From positions 1-64,000 of the forward strand of contig JAHJTV010000084.1 of NCBI GenBank assembly GCA_018829445.1: 64,000 nucleotides of DNA. Direction: 5' to 3'. The translations under genes were made by a program, and so were the position numbers. Source of the stretch: a bacterium (GTDB taxonomy: Bacteria; SAR324; XYD2-FULL-50-16). Under the pieces are notes generated by a model. It searched no databases. It saw only the letters and a list, made by a program, of their open reading frames with translations, and was not told the DNA's origin. How positions within the stretch are numbered: the stretch's first letter is position 1; each line of letters starts with the position of its first letter. Positions 12,001 to 19,245 of this stretch are shown here, piece after piece.

Positions 12001-12233
12001 CCGCCAAGTCTGGCATAAACCTTATCGGCTGCTTTGGAGTCCTGATCATAATAATCCTTTAAACTCCAGTGTGTATCAGGCACTTCGGTTATCGAATCCA
12101 CTCCGTCTTTGATATTCGTCCAGAAAGCGCCAACAGTATCCGCCTGGGGAAACATACAGCCAATGCCGATAATAGCCAGGGGCACGTTGTTGGGTTCAAG
12201 AAGATTTTTTTTATTGCTATGATTGTTTTTCAA
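6018..12233 (-). CDS. pfaA: PfaA-like polyunsaturated fatty acid synthase subunit (KS-AT-ACP-ACP-KR-DH)
   Basis: A 2071-residue multidomain synthase. The KS domain (about 16-470) has Cys218 in DSACGSS, His353 in EGHGTGT and His391. The acyltransferase (about 578-880) has LFPGQGAQ and Ser684 in GHSYGE. A Gln-rich linker leads to two tandem carrier domains with phosphopantetheine serines Ser1128 and Ser1223, both in LGIDSIKR. The ketoreductase (about 1310-1760) has ISGGARG for NADPH binding and Tyr1687 in the active-site region. A C-terminal polyketide-type dehydratase starts near 1786 with His1804 in HVIDGKAVLP. Two carrier domains is fewer than the five or six of classical EPA/DHA synthases. 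The start is TTG at 12233, with AGGAG 8 bp upstream and an in-frame stop shortly before it. It is the first gene of the Pfa pair. No PfaB, PfaD or phosphopantetheinyl transferase is visible in the window. Confidence 0.9.
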   Translation of the reverse strand: MKNNHSNKKNLLEPNNVPLAIIGIGCMFPQADTVGAFWTNIKDGVDSITEVPDTHWSLKDYYDQDSKAADKVYARLGGFLSPVEFNPMDYGILPNAIEAIDTSQLLGLLVVDQALKDAGYKNREVFDREKVSVILGVTGTLELVIPLGARLGYPKWKEALQAAGVEPEIAEDVTQRISDSYVPWQENSFPGLLGNVVAGRISKHFNFGGTNCVVDSACGSSLSALNLAALELATGRADMVVTGGIDTFNDIFMYTCFSKTPALSPSGHARPYDENSDGTTLGEGLGIVVLKRLVDAERDKDKIYAVIKGIGTSSDGSGSAIYEPDATGQKKALLRAYQHGGVTPDTIELIEGHGTGTKVGDAAEVNALHDVFGSAQKPWCALGSVKSQIGHTKAAAGAAGLIKAALALHHKTLPATIKVTNPLEVLSSETTPFYVNTESRPWIPKGDHPRRAGISAHGFGGSNFHCLLEEHQPNKATADWKGDVQAVPFSDTDRAGLINKLLNFPTTGSWTHLRLDSESQRRQFVETDPHRLVLVIKRNRTDRASQVKKALTMLEKYHEQPFWETTDGVYYASGSFKGKTAMLFPGQGAQYTGMLKGLAIQFPEFLSTLQEADDAFAANSGKSRGTLTDIIYPRPQFDQDSKEEADSILRATEVAQPALGAVNLAACRVLSSFGVSADSVAGHSYGELSALCSAEVFTTEQLHYLSRLRGELMTAGNGDRGSMLAVFAPLEQVEGFLAEESLDLVIANRNTPDQGVLSGATTEIEKATLLLDKKGIRSKRLTVSAAFHSPLVSDAAHPFAEKLRSLSLQSPGKKVFSNTTGLEYPDSIETIKELLAKQLISPVDFVSEIENMYRAGCRLFIEVGPGARLTGMVKAILGKRDHQAIALDSSNGTDSNIDDLARLLARLSALGKSVDWSLWDEGFAASRELAGKKKPGMAVSLCGANYYRKPEERPPVKSQVPGSIHSTNQPSPILKTTDKVSPKQAADTSIQTPNLQAAFRITQQSIQALQDLQHQTASLHQKFLEGQQKATQSLMKLADQQNLIHQGTVGHSQISDSEPIADTLVEVVNSALQNSESNDVKPLQVETNRTIEVKVAPLLLEIIAEKTGYPVEMLELDMALDSDLGIDSIKRVEILSALQEKLPMAPVISPEDLNVLKTLEQIIDYLSNGMSVDSKTGISQDSGRNEAYNISTILLEVIAEKTGYPLDILEPDMALDTDLGIDSIKRVEILSALQERLPDAPVIKPEVFGTLQTVSQIVDFLSSASDSDITEADQTSFQKTVSEDIIRQVLRTVSLPKNRPENGLSVVPGTEVWITDDGSELSDLICSQLSARQLIPRKISIADVNSLVLPEKLSGLVILTPLGGADDLFLRNSFKIAQKVEPALQKTSTCGGAFFAVVSRMNGQFGLGVTNQIVDPLSGGLAGLCKTAAMEWPVIHCKVLDLEKGMEIVPTAQSIVNEIFTMGPIEVGITSQGLLTLELMTEQIEEPVANLPVGVGDLVVISGGARGVTAEVAVALAASSKATLLLIGRSKVTDKEPEWLSSLTEEAEIKKGLIENSSIPLKPLDVESHYRRITSGREIRITLERIQKVGGIAIYRSIDLRDSQAFGAILDDIRDQYGPVKGLIHGAGVLADKRIKEKTEEQFEQVYSTKVGGLRTLLKFCPEDDLRFIALFSSSTARFGRIGQVDYAVANEVLNKIADQRAELHPDCRVLSFNWGPWDGGMVTPSLKKVFEKEGIEMINLKAGADILLRDISTRPGGPVELVILGRNTNSRGEKQSEPDHNIYIGKAFDLDLSVDQYPFLKSHVIDGKAVLPMAIIIEWLAHGAIHDNPGLKFQGFNDLRILRGVIIEPDQVHTLQVLTGKAMKSNGIYIIPVELSGIDCQGQKVAHARARIVLTHNLADKRPANTTLSLPEYPYQISEIYQSERLFHGEDFQGIRKMLGCSEEGISALANSAPMPSLWIEQPLRNSWFADPLVLDTSFQLLTLWSFEQYQAGSLPVFAGRYRQFQERFPETGVEIRARVKEQNSNRAHVDIDFIDPLTELQIARLENYECVIDASLKEKFQRNKLIGVA

Positions 12234-12348
12234 CGGCTTGGCTCCTGGATCTGATTTACCTTAAAAGATACGAACAACCTGAATCGAAACGGGATCTCAT
12301 TTTCTGCGTTAATCCCATAACCGTTTGTTATAATAAAAATCACAAAAT

Positions 12349-12468
12349 GCAAGGATTACGGTAGGGCAGGGTTACATCCCCGTCAGAAGCAACTCAAAGA
12401 CGGCCAATGTAAGGCCGCCCTACCGTCAAAAACATGATTTTTCCAGCAAAAATGCCCTTAAGCAAGCC
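12349..12468. repeat. GGCGGCC-family repeat, copy 1 of a local direct pair
   Basis: A unit of about 120 bp that begins TGCAAGGATTACGGTAGGGC and ends CAAGCC. It contains an imperfect palindrome running from CGGTAGGGC to GCCCTACCG around ACATCCCCG. The second copy starts 164 bp further on. The pair separates the Pfa operon from the transporter operon. Confidence 0.65.
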
Positions 12469-12512
12469 TGTACGAAGCTACATCCTCGCAATTACTTAAC
12501 AATATTTCCAAG

Positions 12513-12633
12513 TGCAAGGAATACGGTAGGGCGGGGTTACATCCCCGCCGGGGAAAATCCAAAAGCGGCCATTTAAGGTAGCCCTCCGTTTAAACACATA
12601 AATTTTGCAGTAAAAATACTCTATCAACAAGCC
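12513..12633. repeat. GGCGGCC-family repeat, copy 2 of a local direct pair
   Basis: A diverged direct repeat of 12349-12468, with the same order of blocks: TGCAAGGAATACGGTAGGGC, GGTTACATCCCCG, GCGGCCA, CCCT, CCGT and a final CAAGCC. It ends just before the stop codon of the MMPL transporter gene. Confidence 0.65.
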
Positions 12634-12637
12634 CCAG

Positions 12638-15379
12638 TTAATTATGAGATGCGGCGCTATTCAGTAGAGCCAAGTCGTTCTTTTCGGTTCGAACGCTAAG
12701 AAGGGCTGCAAGATTGTGATAGATGTGTGCAGCTAATTTTGGCGATCGGCGTTGAATACGGTCGAATCTTTTTTTATCAATCATCAATACTTCTGTTTCA
12801 CCTTCAGCTATCACATTTGCAGATCTTTTGTGACCGGTAAAAAAGGCCATTTCTCCTAAAACGGCACCAAGCCCGGCATTCTCAAGAATCACTGTATTCC
12901 CCGTTATAGAATCTTCAGCCTCTACACGACTCTTTCCTTTTAGAATAACAATTATATTTTTATCGACACTCCCCTGTTTAATTATATAATCATCTTTCTG
13001 GTATTGCTGCAGTTTTCCCAGAATTGCCACATTGCGAATCTGGCGCTGAGTCAGCCCCATGAACAGTGGACAAACCTCCACCAATTGTCGGTTGATTTTT
13101 AGCTTCAACATATCCCAGGTACTGATTAACGGCAACGATTTCAGTATCGTGGGCGTAATGAACAGATCACTGATCAATGCAGTCAGCATTGCCAAGGCGG
13201 ACAAAACTCCGAAATCCTGAGTAGATCCGAACTCCCCGAAATACAGCACAAAAAAGCCCATCATCAAAGCCATCGAAGTTGATACCACCGGTTTAATTTC
13301 ATGTTTGATGGTATTGATGACTGCCACATCGTTATCAGAGTTGGTCCGTAATTCATCGGAAAACTTCACCATAAAATGGATCGTATCATCCACAGCGATC
13401 CCCAAAGGGACGACTACTACCGGGAAAATCGCAGTACTTAATGGAATACCAAAGAATCCCATTACAGAAAAATTGACTAATACCGGCATAATGTTGGGTA
13501 TCATTGCCAGCAGTCCCGCCTTAGGTGATGCAAATAATAGCGATATCACCAACCAGATGACGGCAAAGATAAGGAGTAGATTCATGACTACCTGATAACT
13601 CATAACATCCGATGATCGAGAAACCAGAATCATCTCCCCGGTAACACGCACCTTAAGATCAGGGCTCATATTTTTCTTAACGTACTCCAAGATTTGTTGT
13701 TCCTCATAAAGTATATTTTGTGAGCCTCTGACCGCATTCCTCACTAAAATTGAAGTTTTGGAAGAATCAAAATTACAAAAACGGTCGACATCATCCGGAT
13801 CGAGCATCATCGTGTATTGTGAAATCAACTCCGCAGAATCAGGCGTCTTCCAGAATTCAGGTTTGCCGTCATTCATTTCCATGTGGAGCTTCCGGATAAA
13901 ATCAGTGTAGCCTACCGCATTGTCATAACGAGCTGACAGGAAGTCCGATAATCCTGCCAGCTGTTGCATCACTTCAGGTTCTTGGATTCCATCTTCCCTG
14001 CCGGTATCCACCACAACATAAAAAACTGTTGCCCCGGACAGATTCTCGGAAGCATCGTTAAACAGACGAATGATCTCCGAATCCGCTCTAAAAAATGCCA
14101 GATAGTCGGTATCCACTTTCACCTTTGAACATCCCCAAATCGCCACACCAACCATCAAAAAGATGATGGTAATTACCTGACGCCGGTATTTTGTTATTGC
14201 TGCAATTAGAATATTCTGCAGCCATAACAGTGAGTCTTTCTCGCTTTTGGAAAAAAGCCGTTTTGAGGTCGGATACCACCTTAAAACCGATGGAACCAGT
14301 GTGATTGTCAGGAAAAAATTCAAGACTAAACCAAATGACGAAACTATACCAAACTCTATTAACATGGGGATGGTGTTTACCATCATTGTCGCAAAGCCGA
14401 CAAGTGTTGTGAAGGAAGTCAGAAGGATTGCGGTACCGGATTTAAGCGCCATCCTTTTTATTGCCATATTCTTGGTCAACTTGCTTTGTAATCCCAGAGC
14501 GTAGCTGGAGATCAGATGGATATCCTCGGTACAGCCAACAACTATCAGCAAGGTAGGAATCACAGTTGTCATAGGGTTGATGGAGAATCCCATGACTCCC
14601 ATAAATCCCAGGGTTCCCACAACACTAAGAAGTCCTGTAACACACGGGATAACCATCGCGACCGTGGTGCGGAAGAAAAAGTATAAAATAAACAGCAATG
14701 CCAAGGCAGATAGTGGGATGAGATGTACTAAATCATTTGTCAGTTGTTCAGTGACCATGGATTTTAACAGGGATGATCCGATTTGATAGAGTTCCACTCC
14801 ATCTCCCAGCTCCCTTCGTTCCGCTTCAAGCAGAGACTCTACTTCCGCCACCAGCCTATCATTAAACTTTTTATCGTCAGGTCGACTCTCGATAAACAGA
14901 TGAACTGCTGTTGCTTTTCCTTCCTTGTTAACAACCTCTCCAATCAGAATCTGATTGGAGAGGGCGTCTTTCCTTATCTGTTGAAGCTCGGCAGGATCTT
15001 TAGGAATGTTGGCAAGGAGGTCATCTGTTTGCAACACGCCATCTTCACCCTTTAAATTACTAACCGTAGTAAGACTGACAACCCGGGTCACACCCACAAT
15101 CCCTTCACCGGCGAGAGATAACCGTTCGACACTCTTCAGGATTTCATAGGTGAATATATTATCACTCTTTATCATCAACGTGAGAGTGGTATCATCTCCG
15201 AAAGTCTCACGTACTTCCTGATAAAATCGAACTTCCGGATCATCCGGGACATACATGGCTTCTGAAGTGGAATCGATCAGAATATTCCTGAGCCCGGGGG
15301 CGAAAGCAAGAGAGAAGAGAATTGCCATCAAGAAGGAGAGTACCGGGTATCGTATAATCCATCCCATGATCTTATTCAT
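12638..15379 (-). CDS. MMPL/RND-family lipid transporter with C-terminal cyclic-nucleotide-binding domain
   Basis: This 913-residue inner-membrane protein has the two-fold RND/MMPL layout. A first transmembrane helix (about 8-28) is followed by a large periplasmic loop, a cluster of helices (about 215-365), a second single helix, a second periplasmic loop and a second helix cluster (about 610-750). Proteins of this HAE3/MMPL type move lipids and other hydrophobic molecules out of the inner membrane using the proton gradient. After the last helix, residues from about 775 to 905 form a cyclic-nucleotide/Crp-like sensor domain (DDYIIKQGSVDKNIIVILKG, then GAVLGEMAFFTG and a typical terminal helix). 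That fusion is uncommon and suggests ligand-controlled export. The ATG has GAGGAA upstream. It is last in an operon with the LolA-like and barrel genes. The substrate is unknown; a product of the neighbouring Pfa genes is a guess from position. Confidence 0.85.
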   Translation of the reverse strand: MNKIMGWIIRYPVLSFLMAILFSLAFAPGLRNILIDSTSEAMYVPDDPEVRFYQEVRETFGDDTTLTLMIKSDNIFTYEILKSVERLSLAGEGIVGVTRVVSLTTVSNLKGEDGVLQTDDLLANIPKDPAELQQIRKDALSNQILIGEVVNKEGKATAVHLFIESRPDDKKFNDRLVAEVESLLEAERRELGDGVELYQIGSSLLKSMVTEQLTNDLVHLIPLSALALLFILYFFFRTTVAMVIPCVTGLLSVVGTLGFMGVMGFSINPMTTVIPTLLIVVGCTEDIHLISSYALGLQSKLTKNMAIKRMALKSGTAILLTSFTTLVGFATMMVNTIPMLIEFGIVSSFGLVLNFFLTITLVPSVLRWYPTSKRLFSKSEKDSLLWLQNILIAAITKYRRQVITIIFLMVGVAIWGCSKVKVDTDYLAFFRADSEIIRLFNDASENLSGATVFYVVVDTGREDGIQEPEVMQQLAGLSDFLSARYDNAVGYTDFIRKLHMEMNDGKPEFWKTPDSAELISQYTMMLDPDDVDRFCNFDSSKTSILVRNAVRGSQNILYEEQQILEYVKKNMSPDLKVRVTGEMILVSRSSDVMSYQVVMNLLLIFAVIWLVISLLFASPKAGLLAMIPNIMPVLVNFSVMGFFGIPLSTAIFPVVVVPLGIAVDDTIHFMVKFSDELRTNSDNDVAVINTIKHEIKPVVSTSMALMMGFFVLYFGEFGSTQDFGVLSALAMLTALISDLFITPTILKSLPLISTWDMLKLKINRQLVEVCPLFMGLTQRQIRNVAILGKLQQYQKDDYIIKQGSVDKNIIVILKGKSRVEAEDSITGNTVILENAGLGAVLGEMAFFTGHKRSANVIAEGETEVLMIDKKRFDRIQRRSPKLAAHIYHNLAALLSVRTEKNDLALLNSAASHN

Positions 15380-15485
15380 AATTATTCCTCGCAGTATTTT
15401 TTTATGATCTATTATGCTTCAGTTTATACAATCACGAGATTTGAAAGAACCTGACGATTAAAAATCAATCGTGGAATCACTGACC

Positions 15486-16295
15486 TTATTTTAAATTGGT
15501 TGGACGTTTAAGACCTTGTTGCGTAATTAAGGTTTGATCAATTTCCTGATCTATCTGACGATTGGTTTTGATAATGATCGTTTTCGTTTTGCTGGACAGT
15601 CGGTTCATTTCGGTTGTGTTACTGACCCACAGATCTCCCTTTATATTCTCCGGATCACGATAAGAGCCTATTTTTATCAGTTTACCACCTCGACCAAAGA
15701 ACTCGGTTTTAACATTCAAATAATTATCTTTTTGAATCCACAGCAGTCGTTTTGAATATCCGCTGTATTTTTTTTCTGAAGGCGTTGACGGCAATGCCTC
15801 AATGATCCAGCAATCCTTGCCGTCCAGCATTTCTTCTTTTACAATCTTATATGTATGGGCATTAAGGGATTCAGGTCGCAAATCTTCGTATGCCAGATCA
15901 GTTCCCATAAACAAATTCTTTTTACTGCTACCCGCGATCCGCTTGACCCGCTTCGCTGCTGACAAATAGAGCCATTGATCATCCTCTTCCGACTCTTTTT
16001 GTTCCCATGTTAGAAGACCGGTACCACTGACTTTTGAAGGTGAACTGAATTTCATTAGCGTTCTGGCCTGCTTTTTTTCATCTTTGTAAAACCAGAGGTG
16101 CATAACCTGTTTCTTTTCGCGATCTTTACTATCAAAAATGGACATTTCAAGCCTGACATACTCGCTCTGATGGGTCTGCCTTTCTTCTCGTTCCCGCATA
16201 ATATCAATCCCGGAATTGCCGGCGAAGACATTACTGCTGAATAATCCGGAAGCTATTATCAGAAAAACGCTACAGAAAATGATCCTATTTTTCAT
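15486..16295 (-). CDS. Outer membrane lipoprotein-sorting (LolA-like) protein
   Basis: This 269-residue protein has a signal peptide (about residues 1-25) and resembles the LolA-like 'outer membrane lipoprotein-sorting' family that commonly accompanies MMPL transporters. The middle carries the family-typical stretch SGTGLLTWEQK, DDQWLYLSAAKRVKRIAG and NLFMGTDLAYEDLRPES. Such proteins are predicted periplasmic beta-sheet half-barrels that carry a lipid or lipoprotein between membranes. It sits between the barrel gene upstream and the transporter gene downstream, on the same strand, 107 bp before the transporter start. GAGGG precedes the ATG. The actual cargo is unknown. Confidence 0.8.
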   Translation of the reverse strand: MKNRIIFCSVFLIIASGLFSSNVFAGNSGIDIMREREERQTHQSEYVRLEMSIFDSKDREKKQVMHLWFYKDEKKQARTLMKFSSPSKVSGTGLLTWEQKESEEDDQWLYLSAAKRVKRIAGSSKKNLFMGTDLAYEDLRPESLNAHTYKIVKEEMLDGKDCWIIEALPSTPSEKKYSGYSKRLLWIQKDNYLNVKTEFFGRGGKLIKIGSYRDPENIKGDLWVSNTTEMNRLSSKTKTIIIKTNRQIDQEIDQTLITQQGLKRPTNLK

Positions 16296-16347
16296 AACAT
16301 ACCCTCGTTTGGTTGGTTCAATGATTGGAAATCAGTTAAAATAGTTC

Positions 16348-17670
16348 CTAAAAAAAGCAGGTTATTGTCATGGAAGCTTGATCGTTGTCTTTCCATCTTC
16401 CGAAATAACTTTCCTCAGTGCCGTCAAAGGCATCATATTTCAGTTGAATCTCTAAATCATCTTTCAGGTTATGGGTCAGTTTTGTTCTAAAAAAATAACC
16501 ATTTTCATCTCCATAATTGACAGATGCCATAAGCTCTATTTTTGTATCAGCATCTATTCCAACTTCAATACGTCCATTTATGGATTCATTTGCAGGCTGA
16601 CCACCCCCTGAATCATAATACGGGCTTTCATCCGGTCTCTCCCTGCTTATCTCTTTGTCAACGAATTCCAAAATGAAATTCAATTTTTCAAAAAAGTCGG
16701 GGAGATCGTATATCCAGGAATAATTCAATCCCAAAACATATATCTCATAATCAACATCCTCCAATTCGTTTCTGGTTTCATGAAACGCTATTTCACCATG
16801 GAATTCGAAATCTCCCCAGACCGTTGAAAAGTTAAATCCAACCTGATGAAACTCGGGATAAACCAAGCCAATTTCAATCTCCGGAAAAACCGATTTGGTA
16901 ACCAATACAGCAACAGGAGAAAATCCCTGGTAATAATTCAGGGCCAAATCCCATCCTTCAGCCAGAGAACTGCTTGAGAGCTGGAGACCACCCTGATTTT
17001 CAGTCTGCTCCCTTGTTGGCAATTCTCTGTCCCATATAATGTCAGTAGTAGGATTTGAACTTGAGGTGGTTGTGCTCCAGCGACTGCTTTCAAGGGGAAG
17101 ACGATTTGGAGTAAAAATCGGTACTGAAACTACCTGCAAATTGAGCATCGAACCATACAGGAACAGGGATATTACAGGAACCCCAATCTTGTGTTGATCA
17201 GGATTTCCTAGTGTATCTGCCACAGACATAAAATCCTTGGGATTAATAACGTCCGTTGCTTTGCAGCCATCAGCCACCCCCCAACTAAGAATCTTTTTTC
17301 CCATTGAAAGTTCGAAATCCCCAGCAGTGACCAAAAAGTAAAGCTCGTGAAAGGTTGTGCCGGGCCGTTTAATGGCATCCTCAACCATCCTGAATTCCTT
17401 CTCCACCCAATCCTCATTATGTTCCTGCATGAGAGGACTGGCAACGTATTGAACGGTATCAGTGAGCTGGTTGGATATGTTGATTTTGAGTTGAACTTCG
17501 GAATAAAAATCCTGATCAGGTTTTTCCGAGCTCTCTTCAAAAAAGGACTGGTATGATCCCTTGAAACTTCCGGTTATCACAGGCCCATCACCATCATCGG
17601 CGAATAAGGGATGCGTTTTAATAAGACAGAAACACAGGACCGACAGGAAAAGCCATTTGCAATAATTCAT
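16348..17670 (-). CDS. Outer-membrane beta-barrel protein (DUF1302-like)
   Basis: I place the start at the ATG at 17670, because AAAGGGGGG lies just before it and a signal peptide (MNYCKWLFLSVLCFCL..., cleavage near FADDG) begins there. An in-frame start 54 bp further upstream exists but is less likely. The 440-residue protein has alternating polar/aromatic beta-strand patterns throughout and ends in a Phe-Phe pair typical of outer-membrane barrels. The segment SMGKKILSWGVADGCKATDVINPKDF resembles DUF1302 proteins, which are often encoded beside MMPL transporters and LolA-like proteins. It is the first gene of the three-gene envelope operon and probably provides the outer-membrane component. 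Confidence 0.7.
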   Translation of the reverse strand: MNYCKWLFLSVLCFCLIKTHPLFADDGDGPVITGSFKGSYQSFFEESSEKPDQDFYSEVQLKINISNQLTDTVQYVASPLMQEHNEDWVEKEFRMVEDAIKRPGTTFHELYFLVTAGDFELSMGKKILSWGVADGCKATDVINPKDFMSVADTLGNPDQHKIGVPVISLFLYGSMLNLQVVSVPIFTPNRLPLESSRWSTTTSSSNPTTDIIWDRELPTREQTENQGGLQLSSSSLAEGWDLALNYYQGFSPVAVLVTKSVFPEIEIGLVYPEFHQVGFNFSTVWGDFEFHGEIAFHETRNELEDVDYEIYVLGLNYSWIYDLPDFFEKLNFILEFVDKEISRERPDESPYYDSGGGQPANESINGRIEVGIDADTKIELMASVNYGDENGYFFRTKLTHNLKDDLEIQLKYDAFDGTEESYFGRWKDNDQASMTITCFF

Positions 17671-18033
17671 GTCCCCCCTTTCAATTATTCTGACAAAGAT
17701 CAGTGAAAAGTGAGAACTCTTCACCGACCATCGTAATAAAATTAAATATTTTTCTCTTACGACGACGCAATCTTCCTGACTATAGTGAACAAATTCAAAC
17801 TGATCGCCGTCACAGAACTCTGTCAGGAATTTTAAGATTGATTGGATTATTGTCCAGATGAGTGTAATACCAAGTACTGCTATTATTGAGAGAAAAAACA
17901 GGCCGGCGCATTCACTCAGTAATATGAAGTTTTACAAATCCTTTGACACTCAATATATGATTTCCGACATCTTTTCAAATCTTACCTGAACATATCCGGC
18001 ATGAAAAAGAAACCTAAGCTCTGAGGTTACCAA
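17671..18033. other. Intergenic region upstream of the envelope operon
   Basis: No gene is seen. It should hold the promoter of the barrel/LolA-like/MMPL operon. An inverted repeat TTCCTGAC/GTCAGGAA (17772-17829) with a wide loop is present but no clear promoter could be assigned. Confidence 0.5.
18004..18027 (-). terminator. Possible intrinsic terminator of the nitroreductase gene
   Basis: On the minus strand, shortly after the stop codon, AACCT and AGGTT form a 5-bp stem around an 8-nt loop, followed by TCTTTTTC. The stem is short. Confidence 0.4.
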
Positions 18034-18885
18034 CTATTTCCAGTTTATTTTGGGTAATTTTCGTTCGGGAAGTCGGAAATATTTATATTTAGAATATCCC
18101 AGCATCATCGGATAGTGTTGACTGTGCCCTTCAGGTAAACCGACAGCGTCTTTAAGAGGTTTCCAGGAAGTGAGTCCGCCCTGAAGTAATCCGGCCCAAC
18201 AGGTACCAAGACCCAGTTTAGGCGCGATCAAATCCAGATAAGACAAAGAGATACTCAGATCAGTCATCCCGCTCGTGTTCTTTTGGGGCGCTGAAGCTAT
18301 GATCAAAGCAGGAGCTTCCCTGAGGACGACATCCATCCCCATTTCCCATGCCGCTATGATCATGGGAATATAAGGAAAATCTGCAATCGCCTGGGAGTTG
18401 GCCTCTCTCACATTTTTCATCCATTCCACCGTTAAACCCGCCAGATTGCGTATTTCGGTTTTATCCGTAAAGACGGTCCATTCGATTGATTGACTGTTGC
18501 TGCCCGTTGGAGCATAACGAGCTGCTTCGATCAATCGCTGAATTTTCTCCTTTTCGACGGGACGATTCTTAAAAAAGCGAACGGAGCGGCGTGACCGAAG
18601 AAACTGAATCGCCTGCTCTTCTGATATTTCGACTTCTTTAAGGATAGGAGGACACTCCTCAATGGGTACCTTAATATGACTGAGCGCCCCTTGCGGACAT
18701 ACCGCCACACAATGCCCGCAAAGCAGACAAATCCCTTCTCCGCCCTGCACCATCTCCGGGAAACCGTTTCCGTCCTTTAAACGGATGATGGCAACCGGAC
18801 ATTCATTAGCGCAGATCCCGTCTTTTTTACAGGTACTTTCATCGTTTATCAGTAATTGCATATTTTTTGTACACTGGAGGTTCAT
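18034..18885 (-). CDS. Ferredoxin-nitroreductase fusion protein
   Basis: A 283-residue protein. The N-terminal 75 residues form a two-cluster [4Fe-4S] ferredoxin domain with cysteine groups CKKDGICANECP and CLLCGHCVAVCP. The rest is an FMN-dependent nitroreductase-like domain (RRSVRFFKNRPV, RYAPTGSNSQS, then GLGTCWAGLL). Such fusions are common in anaerobes and pass electrons from ferredoxin-type donors to flavin for reduction of an unknown substrate. Two ATG codons nine codons apart are possible starts; neither has a good ribosome binding site, and the upstream one is used here. It has no operon partner. Confidence 0.85.
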   Translation of the reverse strand: MNLQCTKNMQLLINDESTCKKDGICANECPVAIIRLKDGNGFPEMVQGGEGICLLCGHCVAVCPQGALSHIKVPIEECPPILKEVEISEEQAIQFLRSRRSVRFFKNRPVEKEKIQRLIEAARYAPTGSNSQSIEWTVFTDKTEIRNLAGLTVEWMKNVREANSQAIADFPYIPMIIAAWEMGMDVVLREAPALIIASAPQKNTSGMTDLSISLSYLDLIAPKLGLGTCWAGLLQGGLTSWKPLKDAVGLPEGHSQHYPMMLGYSKYKYFRLPERKLPKINWK

Positions 18886-19245
18886 TATTAAATTCTTAAT
18901 TTAAGAGCAGATGATAGTTAAATGCCTTTTCAGTGTCAAGGCGAGTTCCTCCCTTAATATACCATCAAGGAGTTTTTTATCTGATAATCTCAATGTCGAT
19001 CAGGTAGAGAAAAGTATGAATTGAGAGCATAATCAGACAGAGATTTAAAGTTTCTTCGTACAAAGAAACCTTAAACGTATCTCACGGTAATAGGAATGTT
19101 TAGTGCCAAATTGGATAAATCTGCAGTACTGGTGGGAATAGTAATCAGGGGACCAGGATTGAATCAATGTTTTTATCAAAGAAAATATGCAGGAATTCTT
19201 TTTCCTCAACCTGGCCCTGTGATAGCCTTTTAAAAGCAGGGAGAT
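18886..19245. other. Intergenic region
   Basis: No gene is seen. A hairpin-forming sequence (AAGTTTCTT..AAAGAAACCTT) near 19047-19073 may help end transcription of the phosphoesterase gene on the minus strand, but it lacks a T-tract. Confidence 0.5.
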
